Assembly (NCBI GenBank): GCA_004296815.1
Contig: SCVT01000162.1
Location: 1 to 6,841 of the forward strand
Length of the DNA: 6,841 nucleotides
From: Reyranella sp.
GTDB lineage: Bacteria; Pseudomonadota; Alphaproteobacteria; Reyranellales; Reyranellaceae
Direction: 5' to 3'
Shown here: piece by piece, positions 1 to 5,327 of the stretch
Layout of the letters: each line of letters opens with the position of its first letter
How positions within the stretch are numbered: position 1 is the first letter of the stretch
Position numbers and translations under genes: made by a program
Notes under the pieces: model-generated
Seen by the model: the letters and a program-made list of their open reading frames with translations, nothing else
Databases searched by the model: none
What the model was told of the DNA's origin: nothing

Positions 1-581
1 AGCATTTGGTCTACGACGATTTCGAGTTCTGCACGGTGGCGGAGGTCGAACCGAAGCTGAAGGACCGCACGCTCACCGTGAACGGCGCCTCGAAGGCCTA
101 TGCCATGACCGGCTGGCGGGTGGGCTTCGCGGGCGGGCCGCGGCCCATGATCGCCGCCATGACCAACATGCAGGGCCAGATCGGCTCGGGCATCTCGACC
201 ATCGGCCAGGCCGCGGCGACCGCGGCATTGAACGGCCCGCAGGATCTCCTGAAGGAGCGTGCCGCGGACTACAAGAAGCGCCGCGACGAGGTGGTCGCCA
301 TGCTGCGCAAGGCGCCGGGCGTCACCTGCCACCTGCCCGAGGGCGCGTTCTACGTGTTCCCCAACATCGCGGGCTGCATCGGCAAGACGACGAAGGGCGG
401 TCGCAGGATCGAGACCGACACCGATTTCGTGACGGCGCTGCTCGAGGAAAAGCATGTCGCGGTCGTGCAGGGCGCGGCCTACGGCATGAGCCCCTACTTC
501 CGCCTCTCCTACGCGACCGACGTGGCAAGCCTTCGCGACGGCTGCGGCCGCATCCAGGAGTTCTGCAGCGAGTTGCGCTGA
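1..581 (+). CDS. Class I/II PLP-dependent aminotransferase, aspartate aminotransferase-like (5'-truncated by window edge)
   Basis: This is the C-terminal half of a fold-type I aminotransferase. It transfers an amino group between an amino acid (probably aspartate or a related one) and a 2-oxo acid using pyridoxal phosphate, in the cytoplasm. The reading frame is open to the left edge (the first whole codon, at 3-5, encodes His), so the gene starts outside the window; the TTG at 6 is internal. The PLP-lysine motif SKAYAMTGWR is present, with the Schiff-base Lys encoded at about 93-95 and the phosphate-binding Arg eight residues later. Near the C-terminus FRLSYAT (about 498-518) supplies the Arg that binds the substrate alpha-carboxylate. 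The EGAFYVFP and IETDTDF segments match the alphaproteobacterial aspartate/prephenate aminotransferase group. The stretch after the lysine (QGQIGSGISTIGQAA) differs from the usual QSQST-type sequence of the housekeeping AatA as I recall it, so this may be a paralogue with another amino-acid preference. The family is certain; the substrate is not. Confidence 0.93.
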   Translation, partial: HLVYDDFEFCTVAEVEPKLKDRTLTVNGASKAYAMTGWRVGFAGGPRPMIAAMTNMQGQIGSGISTIGQAAATAALNGPQDLLKERAADYKKRRDEVVAMLRKAPGVTCHLPEGAFYVFPNIAGCIGKTTKGGRRIETDTDFVTALLEEKHVAVVQGAAYGMSPYFRLSYATDVASLRDGCGRIQEFCSELR

Positions 582-649
582 CGAGTTACGCCGACGGGCG
601 CAACCGCGTCGCGACAGGCGGCGTTCCTCGGGCGGGGGCATCCCGTTGC

Positions 650-654
650 GGAGG
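650..654 (+). promoter_or_regulatory. Ribosome binding site of the KGG-type basic protein gene
   Basis: GGAGG lies 5 bases before the ATG at 660. It is a near-perfect anti-16S match at good spacing and fixes this ATG as the start. I saw no convincing promoter or intrinsic terminator in the 78 bases between the aminotransferase stop and this gene. That stretch holds an 8-base palindrome, GTCGCGAC (608-615), and a loose 6-base inverted repeat (588-593 with 619-624), without a T run. Confidence 0.7.
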
Positions 655-659
655 AAGCC

Positions 660-962
660 ATGCCACGTGGCGACAAGTCGAAATACACCGGCAAGCAGGA
701 CCGCAAGGCCGACCATATCGCGAAGGGCTACGAAAAGGCCGGCGTTTCCCCCAAGGAAGCCGAGCGGCGCGCGTGGGCGACGGTGAACAAGGAAAGCGGC
801 GGCGGCAACAAGAGCGGCTCCGGTCGCGGCGTGCCGGACACCAAGGTCTCGGCGCGCAAGGGTGGTCGGATCGGCGGTCGGGCTTCGGCAGCGCGACCGA
901 AGGCGGCGCGGTCGGCTTCGGCACGCAAGGCCGCGGCAACACGCAAGCGGCGCGCCGCCTAG
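660..962 (+). CDS. Small basic protein with KGG-type motif and histone-H1-like tail (family often labelled 'plasmid stabilization protein')
   Basis: This is a 100-residue, very basic protein. Residues 1-50 match a widespread short family beginning MPRGDKSKYT and running through GYEKAGVSPKEAE and RAWATVNKESGGG. In databases it is commonly named plasmid stabilization protein or KGG domain protein, but as far as I know without a demonstrated role. Residues 66-73 (RKGGRIGG) are a KGG-type motif like those in bacterial stress-induced proteins. Residues 74-100 are almost only Ala, Arg, Lys and Ser, resembling the tails of histone H1-like and HU-like DNA-binding proteins. No signal peptide or membrane segment is seen, and most of the chain is expected to be disordered. 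Binding to DNA or RNA, or a stress-protective role, is inference from composition. It has its own strong ribosome binding site and converges on the lipoprotein gene, with 4 bases between the stop codons. Nothing nearby suggests a plasmid or a toxin-antitoxin pair, so the database name should not be taken literally. Confidence 0.85.
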   Translation: MPRGDKSKYTGKQDRKADHIAKGYEKAGVSPKEAERRAWATVNKESGGGNKSGSGRGVPDTKVSARKGGRIGGRASAARPKAARSASARKAAATRKRRAA

Positions 963-966
963 AAGC

Positions 967-1425
967 CTAGCCGGAGATCGCCCGGATCATCTTGAGCTGG
1001 TTGGGAATGCCGAGCTTGCGCGAGCAGAGCGGCCAGTGCCAAGGCTCGTTCAGCTCGTAGATCATGTACCAGGTGAGGCTGGCCGCCTTGTAGTAGTCCT
1101 GCGTGTACTCGGCCGCTTCCTTCGAGGTGATCACGGTGCCGTCGCGCATGCGCGTGTAGGTCATGAAGGTGCGCAGCGTGAACTGGAAGCGGCCGTGATA
1201 GGCGCCGCGACCGCCGTAGATCGGCTGCGGCTGCGGCCCCCAGCTTCCGCTCTCGCAGGTCGCGAGCTGCTGCAGCAGGCTTTCTTTGCGGTCGTTGAAC
1301 TCCATCTCCTGCTCGGTCGGTCCCGTGCCGACGGCGGCGGCCTGCGGCTTCGGCTTCTCGCAGGCAGCGAGTCCGAGGGCAGCGACCAGAAGGAAGAGGA
1401 GCGTGGCGGGCCGATGGGCAGTCAC
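967..1425 (-). CDS. Small lipoprotein with Rpf/lysozyme-like (transglycosylase-like) domain
   Basis: With a GTG start at 1425 the product has 152 residues. Residues 1-22 are a lipoprotein signal peptide: a short His/Arg n-region, the hydrophobic LLFLLVAALGL, and the lipobox LAAC with lipidated Cys22. A Pro/Ala linker (23-37) follows. The mature domain has TCESGSW (56-62), GRFQFTLRTF (78-87) and WHWPLCSRKLG (129-139). This order matches the Rpf/transglycosylase-like fold, in which a Cys next to the catalytic Glu pairs with a Cys in a C-terminal W-P-x-C motif. Here these would be Cys57, Glu58 and Cys134, so peptidoglycan cleavage at the outer membrane or in the periplasm is predicted. The frame is open further upstream but no better in-frame start lies before the signal peptide, and the nearby ATGs are in another frame. 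The ribosome binding site is weak (GGGCGG-like). The gene lies 89 bases downstream of the acyl-CoA ligase on the same strand, so it could be read through or have its own promoter; I could not identify one. The lipoprotein call is firm; the enzymatic call rests on motifs. Confidence 0.82.
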   Translation of the reverse strand: MTAHRPATLLFLLVAALGLAACEKPKPQAAAVGTGPTEQEMEFNDRKESLLQQLATCESGSWGPQPQPIYGGRGAYHGRFQFTLRTFMTYTRMRDGTVITSKEAAEYTQDYYKAASLTWYMIYELNEPWHWPLCSRKLGIPNQLKMIRAISG

Positions 1426-1514
1426 AACCGCCCATTGTTCCCATGATTTGCCGGCCGGCGTAAACCCGCCGAAGAGGGAACGCGTCGTGAACCTTCTGCG
1501 ATTCAGCCGAGCGA

Positions 1515-3080
1515 TCAGCCAACTTGGCGCGTCTGTCCCGCCCAGTACTTCGCGCGCAGGACCTTCTTGTCGACCTTGCCGACGGCGGTGAGCGGCAGGC
1601 TGTCGACGAACTCGATCTGCTTGGGCGCGTGCGTGCCGCCCTTGCGATCCTTCACGAGCTGCATCAGCGCCTCGGCCGCCGGCCGCGTGCCGGGCTTGGC
1701 GACGATCAGCGCCGCGACGGCCTCGCCCCACTTCTCGTGCGGCACGCCGATCACCGCGGCCATCGCCACATCGGGGTGCGAGCTCAGCACGTCCTCGACC
1801 TCGCGCGGGAAGATGTTGAAGCCGCCGCTCACGATCATGTCCTTCTTGCGATCCACGATGTAGAGGTAGCCGCGCTCGTCGGCGCGCGCGACGTCGCCGG
1901 TGTGCAGCCAGCCGCCCTTGAAGGCCTCGGCGGTCTGCTCCGGGCGTTTCCAGTACTGCTCCATCGCATGCGGCGCGCGCACGCAGATTTCGCCCGCCTC
2001 GCCCGGCTTCACCTCGTTGTTGTCCTCGTCACGCAGGCTGACGCTGCACGAGGCGATCGGGAAGCCGCAGGAGGCGAAGAGCTCGGGCCGCTTCGCGTCG
2101 TGGTCGGCCTTCCGCAGCACGCTCACCGGATAGCACTCGGTCTGGCCGTAGAGCTGGCTGAACACCGGCCCGATGCGCTCCAGCCCCTCGACCAGCCGCG
2201 TCGGCGACATCGGCGAGGCGCCGTAGAGAACCAGTTCGAGCGAGGAGAGATCGGTCCTGTCGAGCTTGGGATGGTCGAGCAGAACGTAGATCATGGTGGG
2301 CACCATGAGCGTGAAGTTGATCTTCTCGCGTTCGATGGTGGCCAGGAACTTCTCGGGCTCGAAGCCCTTCAGCAGGTGGATCGTGCCGCCACGCAGCAGC
2401 GAGGGCAGCACCTTGGTGCCCGAGACGTGGGTGATGGGCGCGGCCGCGAGGTAGCGCGGCACGGCTGGGAACTCGAAGTCGGCGGCGATCGACACCGCCG
2501 ACGCCGCGGTCGAGCGATGACGCCGGATCGCGCCCTTCGACTTGCCGGTCGTGCCACCCGTGTAGTTGATGATCGCGTAGTCGTCGGGATCGGTGAGATC
2601 GACCGGAGCCGCCTCGCCCGCCCTCTCTGCCGCCGCCATCAGGTCGCGGCCGAAATCGGCCTGTCCCATGGTGAGCACGGTGGCGAGCCGGTCGGCCGCC
2701 TTGGCCGCGAGCTCGCCGCCGCGCTGCGCATGGGTGTGCGGGTCGACGATCAGGGCGGTGGCGCCTGAGTCCTCGACCACATCGAGATGGTCGGCGAGCG
2801 AGCCCAGCGGATGCAGCCAGGTGACGACGAGGCCGAGCCCCTGCGCCGCCACGCCCGCGCACCAGGTCTCCGCGCTGTTGGCGCTGAGGAAGGCCGCGGT
2901 CTGTCCCTTCTTCAGGCCCGACGCCGACATCGCGGCCTGCAGGCGGCCGATCAGCGCGTGCGCGCCGCGATAGGTCAGGCTGCCGCCGTCCCACACGAAG
3001 GCCATGCGGTCGGGAAAGCGCTGGAACGCGCGCAGGGTCATTGTCGTGCCGGTCGGCGCGCCGGCGATCCTGTCCTGCAT
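1515..3080 (-). CDS. AMP-forming acyl-CoA synthetase (ANL superfamily ligase)
   Basis: This 521-residue protein is of normal length for an AMP-dependent acyl/aryl-CoA ligase. Such enzymes activate a carboxylic acid to an acyl-adenylate with ATP, then form the CoA thioester in the cytoplasm. Visible core motifs, in order, are the phosphate loop YTGGTTGKSKG (173-183), YGASP (286-290), YGQTE (311-315), HTGD with the ribose-binding Asp396, the hinge region IVDRKKDMIVSGGFNIFP (408-425), and PLTAVGK with the expected adenylation Lys502. All key residues are intact. The acid used cannot be read from the sequence; fatty, aryl or other acids are possible. The ATG at 3080 is only 3 bases beyond the stop of the PuuE-like gene, with an AAGGG (3088-3092) about 7 bases before the start, so the two are translated from one message. 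A second ATG 13 codons in has no ribosome binding site. Pairing with amide and ureido hydrolases suggests that it activates an acid released by the neighbouring enzymes, which is inference. Confidence 0.93.
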   Translation of the reverse strand: MQDRIAGAPTGTTMTLRAFQRFPDRMAFVWDGGSLTYRGAHALIGRLQAAMSASGLKKGQTAAFLSANSAETWCAGVAAQGLGLVVTWLHPLGSLADHLDVVEDSGATALIVDPHTHAQRGGELAAKAADRLATVLTMGQADFGRDLMAAAERAGEAAPVDLTDPDDYAIINYTGGTTGKSKGAIRRHRSTAASAVSIAADFEFPAVPRYLAAAPITHVSGTKVLPSLLRGGTIHLLKGFEPEKFLATIEREKINFTLMVPTMIYVLLDHPKLDRTDLSSLELVLYGASPMSPTRLVEGLERIGPVFSQLYGQTECYPVSVLRKADHDAKRPELFASCGFPIASCSVSLRDEDNNEVKPGEAGEICVRAPHAMEQYWKRPEQTAEAFKGGWLHTGDVARADERGYLYIVDRKKDMIVSGGFNIFPREVEDVLSSHPDVAMAAVIGVPHEKWGEAVAALIVAKPGTRPAAEALMQLVKDRKGGTHAPKQIEFVDSLPLTAVGKVDKKVLRAKYWAGQTRQVG

Positions 3081-3083
3081 GGC

Positions 3084-3995
3084 TCAGCCCTTGGCGGGAT
3101 GCGTCTTGGTCCAGTGCCGGGCGATCTCCTCGCGCGTGGCGACCCAGACCTTGGGCTTCGACGCCACGTAGTCGAGGAAGCGCGCGAGCGTCGCGGCACG
3201 GCTCGGCCGTCCGGCGAGCCGGCAATGCAGGCCGATCGACATCATCTTCGGGCTCTGCGCGCCCTCGGCATAGAGCACGTCGAAACTGTCCTTCATCGAC
3301 TGCAGCCAGCCGTCGCCTGCGGTGAAGCCCGGCGCCACGCCGAACTTCATGTCGTTGACCTCGAGCGTGTAGGGAATGATCAGGTGCGGCGTGCCGCCGA
3401 CCTTCACCCAGTAGGGCAGATCGTCGGCATAGGAGTCGCTCGAATAGAGGAAGCCGCCGTGCTTGATGACGGCCTCGAGCGTGTGCATGCCGAAGCGGCC
3501 GGTGTACCAGCCGACCGGCGCCTTGCCCGCGGTCTGCCTGATCACCTTCACCGTCTTCTTCATGTGGTCGAGCTCCTGCTCGAGCGTGAAATCCTTGTAG
3601 TTGATCCAGCGCCAGCCGTGGCTCGCGACCTCGTGGCCGGCGTCCGCCATCGCCTTGCCGGCGGCCGGGTTCAGCTCCAGCGCGCGGCCGACCGCCCAGG
3701 AGGTGAAGCGCATGTTGCGCTCCTGGAACAGGCGCAGGATGCGCCAGAAGCCCGCACGGCTGCCGTACTCGTACATCGACTCGGTCGAGAGATCGCGACC
3801 GCCCTGGATCGGCGTGCCGCCCGGCGTCTCGGTCAGGAACACCTCGGAAGCGGCGTCCCCGTTCAGGATCGTGTTCTCGCCGCCCTCCTCGTAGTTCAGC
3901 ACGAAGCTCACCGCGATGCGGGCGTCGCCCGGCCACTGGGCATGCGGCGGATTGGGGCCGTAGCCGATCAGGTTGCGGTCGAGATGATTGTGCAT
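3084..3995 (-). CDS. puuE: PuuE-type allantoinase / polysaccharide deacetylase family cyclic-amide hydrolase
   Basis: This 303-residue protein has the length and sequence of the PuuE group. These are NodB-fold deacetylase relatives, some of which open the hydantoin ring of allantoin to give allantoate without a metal cofactor. Group signatures are NLIGYGPNPPH (8-18), FVLNYEEGGEN (31-41), YEYGSRAGFWR (75-85), GHEVASHGWRW (120-130), GWYTGR (162-167), DDLPYW (191-196) and IGLHCRLAGRP (253-263), ending in ARHW. The usual NodB metal set is not intact: the H-T/S-x-x-H motif reads SHGWRW, with Trp at the second His, as is typical of PuuE. His126 and His257 are candidate catalytic or binding residues. 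It is the first gene of a minus-strand operon with the acyl-CoA ligase and is divergent from an AllC/HyuC-like amidohydrolase, which supports ring-amide chemistry. No urate oxidase, OHCU decarboxylase or transporter is in the window, so allantoin as the true substrate is unproven. The ribosome binding site is poor (GGGG-like, 3996-4004 region). Confidence 0.85.
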   Translation of the reverse strand: MHNHLDRNLIGYGPNPPHAQWPGDARIAVSFVLNYEEGGENTILNGDAASEVFLTETPGGTPIQGGRDLSTESMYEYGSRAGFWRILRLFQERNMRFTSWAVGRALELNPAAGKAMADAGHEVASHGWRWINYKDFTLEQELDHMKKTVKVIRQTAGKAPVGWYTGRFGMHTLEAVIKHGGFLYSSDSYADDLPYWVKVGGTPHLIIPYTLEVNDMKFGVAPGFTAGDGWLQSMKDSFDVLYAEGAQSPKMMSIGLHCRLAGRPSRAATLARFLDYVASKPKVWVATREEIARHWTKTHPAKG

Positions 3996-4020
3996 GGAGA
4001 CCCCGGAAAAACGCTGACGA

Positions 4021-4049
4021 TTGAAGGCGGACTATGGCGCGGCTATAGC
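4021..4049 (+). promoter_or_regulatory. Candidate sigma70-type promoter for the M20 hydrolase operon
   Basis: TTGAAG (4021-4026) and TATAGC (4044-4049) are separated by exactly 17 bases, and each matches the sigma70 consensus at 4 of 6 positions. They sit in an AT-richer patch of an otherwise GC-rich window. Transcription would start near 4056, leaving a leader of about 20 bases that contains the ribosome binding site. The -10 lies within an 8-base palindrome, GCTATAGC (4042-4049). The call is based on pattern only. Confidence 0.45.
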
Positions 4050-4060
4050 TCGCGCGACAA
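4031..4060 (-). promoter_or_regulatory. Candidate divergent promoter for the puuE-like/acyl-CoA ligase operon
   Basis: Read on the minus strand, TTGTCG (4060-4055) and CATAGT (4036-4031) are 18 bases apart, each matching the sigma70 consensus at 4 of 6 positions. Transcription would begin near 4024, about 29 bases before the ATG at 3995. The pair overlaps the candidate plus-strand promoter almost completely, so both operons may compete for, or share control at, this spot. This is weaker than the plus-strand candidate. Confidence 0.28.
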
Positions 4061-4065
4061 GCTTG

Positions 4066-4071
4066 AGGAGG
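4066..4071 (+). promoter_or_regulatory. Strong ribosome binding site of the AllC/HyuC-type gene
   Basis: AGGAGG, a full match to the anti-16S sequence, lies 4 bases before the ATG at 4076 and fixes that start. Confidence 0.75.
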
Positions 4072-4075
4072 CAGC

Positions 4076-5317
4076 ATGAACGCGGCCGATGCGGTCCGGG
4101 AAGACCGCCTGTGGCAACGGCACGCCGACATGGCGAAGCTGGGCGGCACCCCCAGGGGCGGCGTCAACCGCCAGGCCTTGTCGCCTGAAGACGCCGCGGC
4201 GCGGAACCTGCTCGCGTCGTGGGCCAAGGCGCGCGGCTTTTCGATCTCGACCGACGCCATCGGCAACCTCTTCGTGCGCCGCGAGGGCAGCGACCCGAAG
4301 GCACTGCCGGTGATGAGCGGCTCGCACATGGACAGCCAGCCGACCGGCGGCCGCTTCGACGGCATGTACGGCGTGCTGGCGGCCTTCGAGGCGCTGGAGG
4401 CGCTCGAGGATGCCGGCGTGAAGACCAAGCGGCCCGTGGTGGCCGTCGCCTGGACCAACGAGGAAGGCTCGCGCTTCCAGCCGGGCGCCATGGGCTCGGC
4501 GGTGTTCGCGGGCCACAACAGGCTCGAGGAGATGCTCGAGGTGAAGGACTGGAAGGGCGTGGTCCTCAAGGATGCCCTCGCAGAGACCTTGAAGGCAGCA
4601 CCCGCGCCGATGCGCGACGGCAGGCCGGGCTTCTCGCTCGACGGCTATGTCGAGGCCCATATCGAGCAGGGCCCGCGACTGGAGAACGAGAAGAAGACGA
4701 TCGGCGTGGTGACGGCCATCCAAGGCAGCCGCCGCTATATCGTCGAGACGTCCGGCGAGGAGGCGCATGCCGGCACGACGCCGCGCTCGGCGCGCAAGGA
4801 TGCCTTCGCGGCCGCCCTTCGCATCGCCCAGGCGATGTACGAAGCCACGACCGACAAGGACGACACGCTGCGCTTCACCATCGGCCGCGTCGACGTCGGA
4901 CCCGGCTCGCCCAACACCGTGCCCGGCAAGACGAGCTTCACCATCGACATGCGCCATCCCTCGGATGCCGTGCTGGAAACGCACGAGAAGAAGCTGAAGG
5001 AGATCGTAGCGGCCAAAGCGGCGCCCTGCAGCGCGAAGATCGACCGCGTGACGGCCGTGCCGCCGACCGATTTCGATCCCGCGGTCATCGACCTCGTGCG
5101 CGCCAAGACCAATGCGCTGAAGCTTTCCAACATGGACATGCCATCCGGTGCCGGCCACGACGCCATGCACATCGCCCGCCTCTGCCCCACCGGCATGATC
5201 TTCGTGCCCTGCGAGCGGGGGATCAGCCACAACGAGATCGAGAATGCCGCTCCGTCGGACCTCGCCGCCGGCACCAGGGTGCTGGTCGAGGTGCTGGCGG
5301 AGCTGGCCAACCGCTGA
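4076..5317 (+). CDS. M20-family Zn-dependent amidohydrolase, allantoate amidohydrolase / N-carbamoyl-amino acid hydrolase (AllC/HyuC) type
   Basis: This 413-residue protein has the usual length of the hydantoinase/carbamoylase branch of M20. Enzymes of this branch hydrolyse ureido or carbamoyl groups (allantoate, N-carbamoyl-L-amino acids, 3-ureidopropionate), releasing ammonia and CO2, using two metal ions in the cytoplasm. All expected residues are visible: GSHMDS (82-87) with His84, GGRFDG with bridging Asp95, WTNEEGSRF (126-134) with general base Glu129 and ligand Glu130, EAHIEQGP (193-200) with ligand His195, HAGTTP (231-236) at the dimer domain, NTVPG and DMRHP (280-295) with likely carboxylate-binding Asn280 and Arg293, SGAGHDA (357-363), and SHNE with ligand His385. 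It should therefore be active. The sequence does not let me separate allantoate amidohydrolase from carbamoylase or ureidopropionase. It starts the plus-strand operon, with the second M20 gene 10 bases downstream, and is divergent from the PuuE-like gene, whose allantoate-like product would suit it. Confidence 0.92.
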   Translation: MNAADAVREDRLWQRHADMAKLGGTPRGGVNRQALSPEDAAARNLLASWAKARGFSISTDAIGNLFVRREGSDPKALPVMSGSHMDSQPTGGRFDGMYGVLAAFEALEALEDAGVKTKRPVVAVAWTNEEGSRFQPGAMGSAVFAGHNRLEEMLEVKDWKGVVLKDALAETLKAAPAPMRDGRPGFSLDGYVEAHIEQGPRLENEKKTIGVVTAIQGSRRYIVETSGEEAHAGTTPRSARKDAFAAALRIAQAMYEATTDKDDTLRFTIGRVDVGPGSPNTVPGKTSFTIDMRHPSDAVLETHEKKLKEIVAAKAAPCSAKIDRVTAVPPTDFDPAVIDLVRAKTNALKLSNMDMPSGAGHDAMHIARLCPTGMIFVPCERGISHNEIENAAPSDLAAGTRVLVEVLAELANR

Positions 5318-5321
5318 AGGA
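5318..5321 (+). promoter_or_regulatory. Ribosome binding site of the second M20 hydrolase
   Basis: AGGA, inside AAGGAAGAG, lies just after the stop of the upstream gene and 6 bases before the ATG at 5328. It decides this start over the in-frame ATG at 5244, which lies inside the upstream gene and encodes an arginine/proline-rich shadow stretch. Confidence 0.6.
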
Positions 5322-5327
5322 AGAGTG

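Noticed and set aside
582..659. EcfG-type (GGAAC) stress promoter near the KGG-type gene
   Set aside because: The only GGAAC (complement of 623-627) points the wrong way, back toward the aminotransferase, and lacks a properly spaced second box.
1426..1514. Possible intrinsic terminator or promoter between the ligase and lipoprotein genes (palindrome GCCGGCCGGC 1450-1459; 5-base stem 1456-1460/1467-1471)
   Set aside because: The stem is short, no T run follows on either strand, and no -35/-10 pair of reasonable quality was found. GC-rich palindromes are common here by chance.
959..1522. 187-residue minus frame with ATG codons overlapping the lipoprotein gene
   Set aside because: It has better-looking ATGs but encodes no domain, while the GTG-started frame carries a full lipoprotein signal and conserved wall-hydrolase motifs.
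1524..4079. Long plus-strand open frames (414 and 430 residues) opposite the minus operon
   Set aside because: They read the complement of well-supported coding sequence, are rich in Arg, Ala, Gly and Leu, and contain no motif.
2029..4569. 846-residue minus-strand open frame spanning the ligase and PuuE-like genes
   Set aside because: It is a shadow frame: Arg/Ala/Pro-rich, no domain, and it overlaps two clearly recognised genes on the same strand and part of a third on the other. Long alternative frames are expected in DNA this GC-rich.
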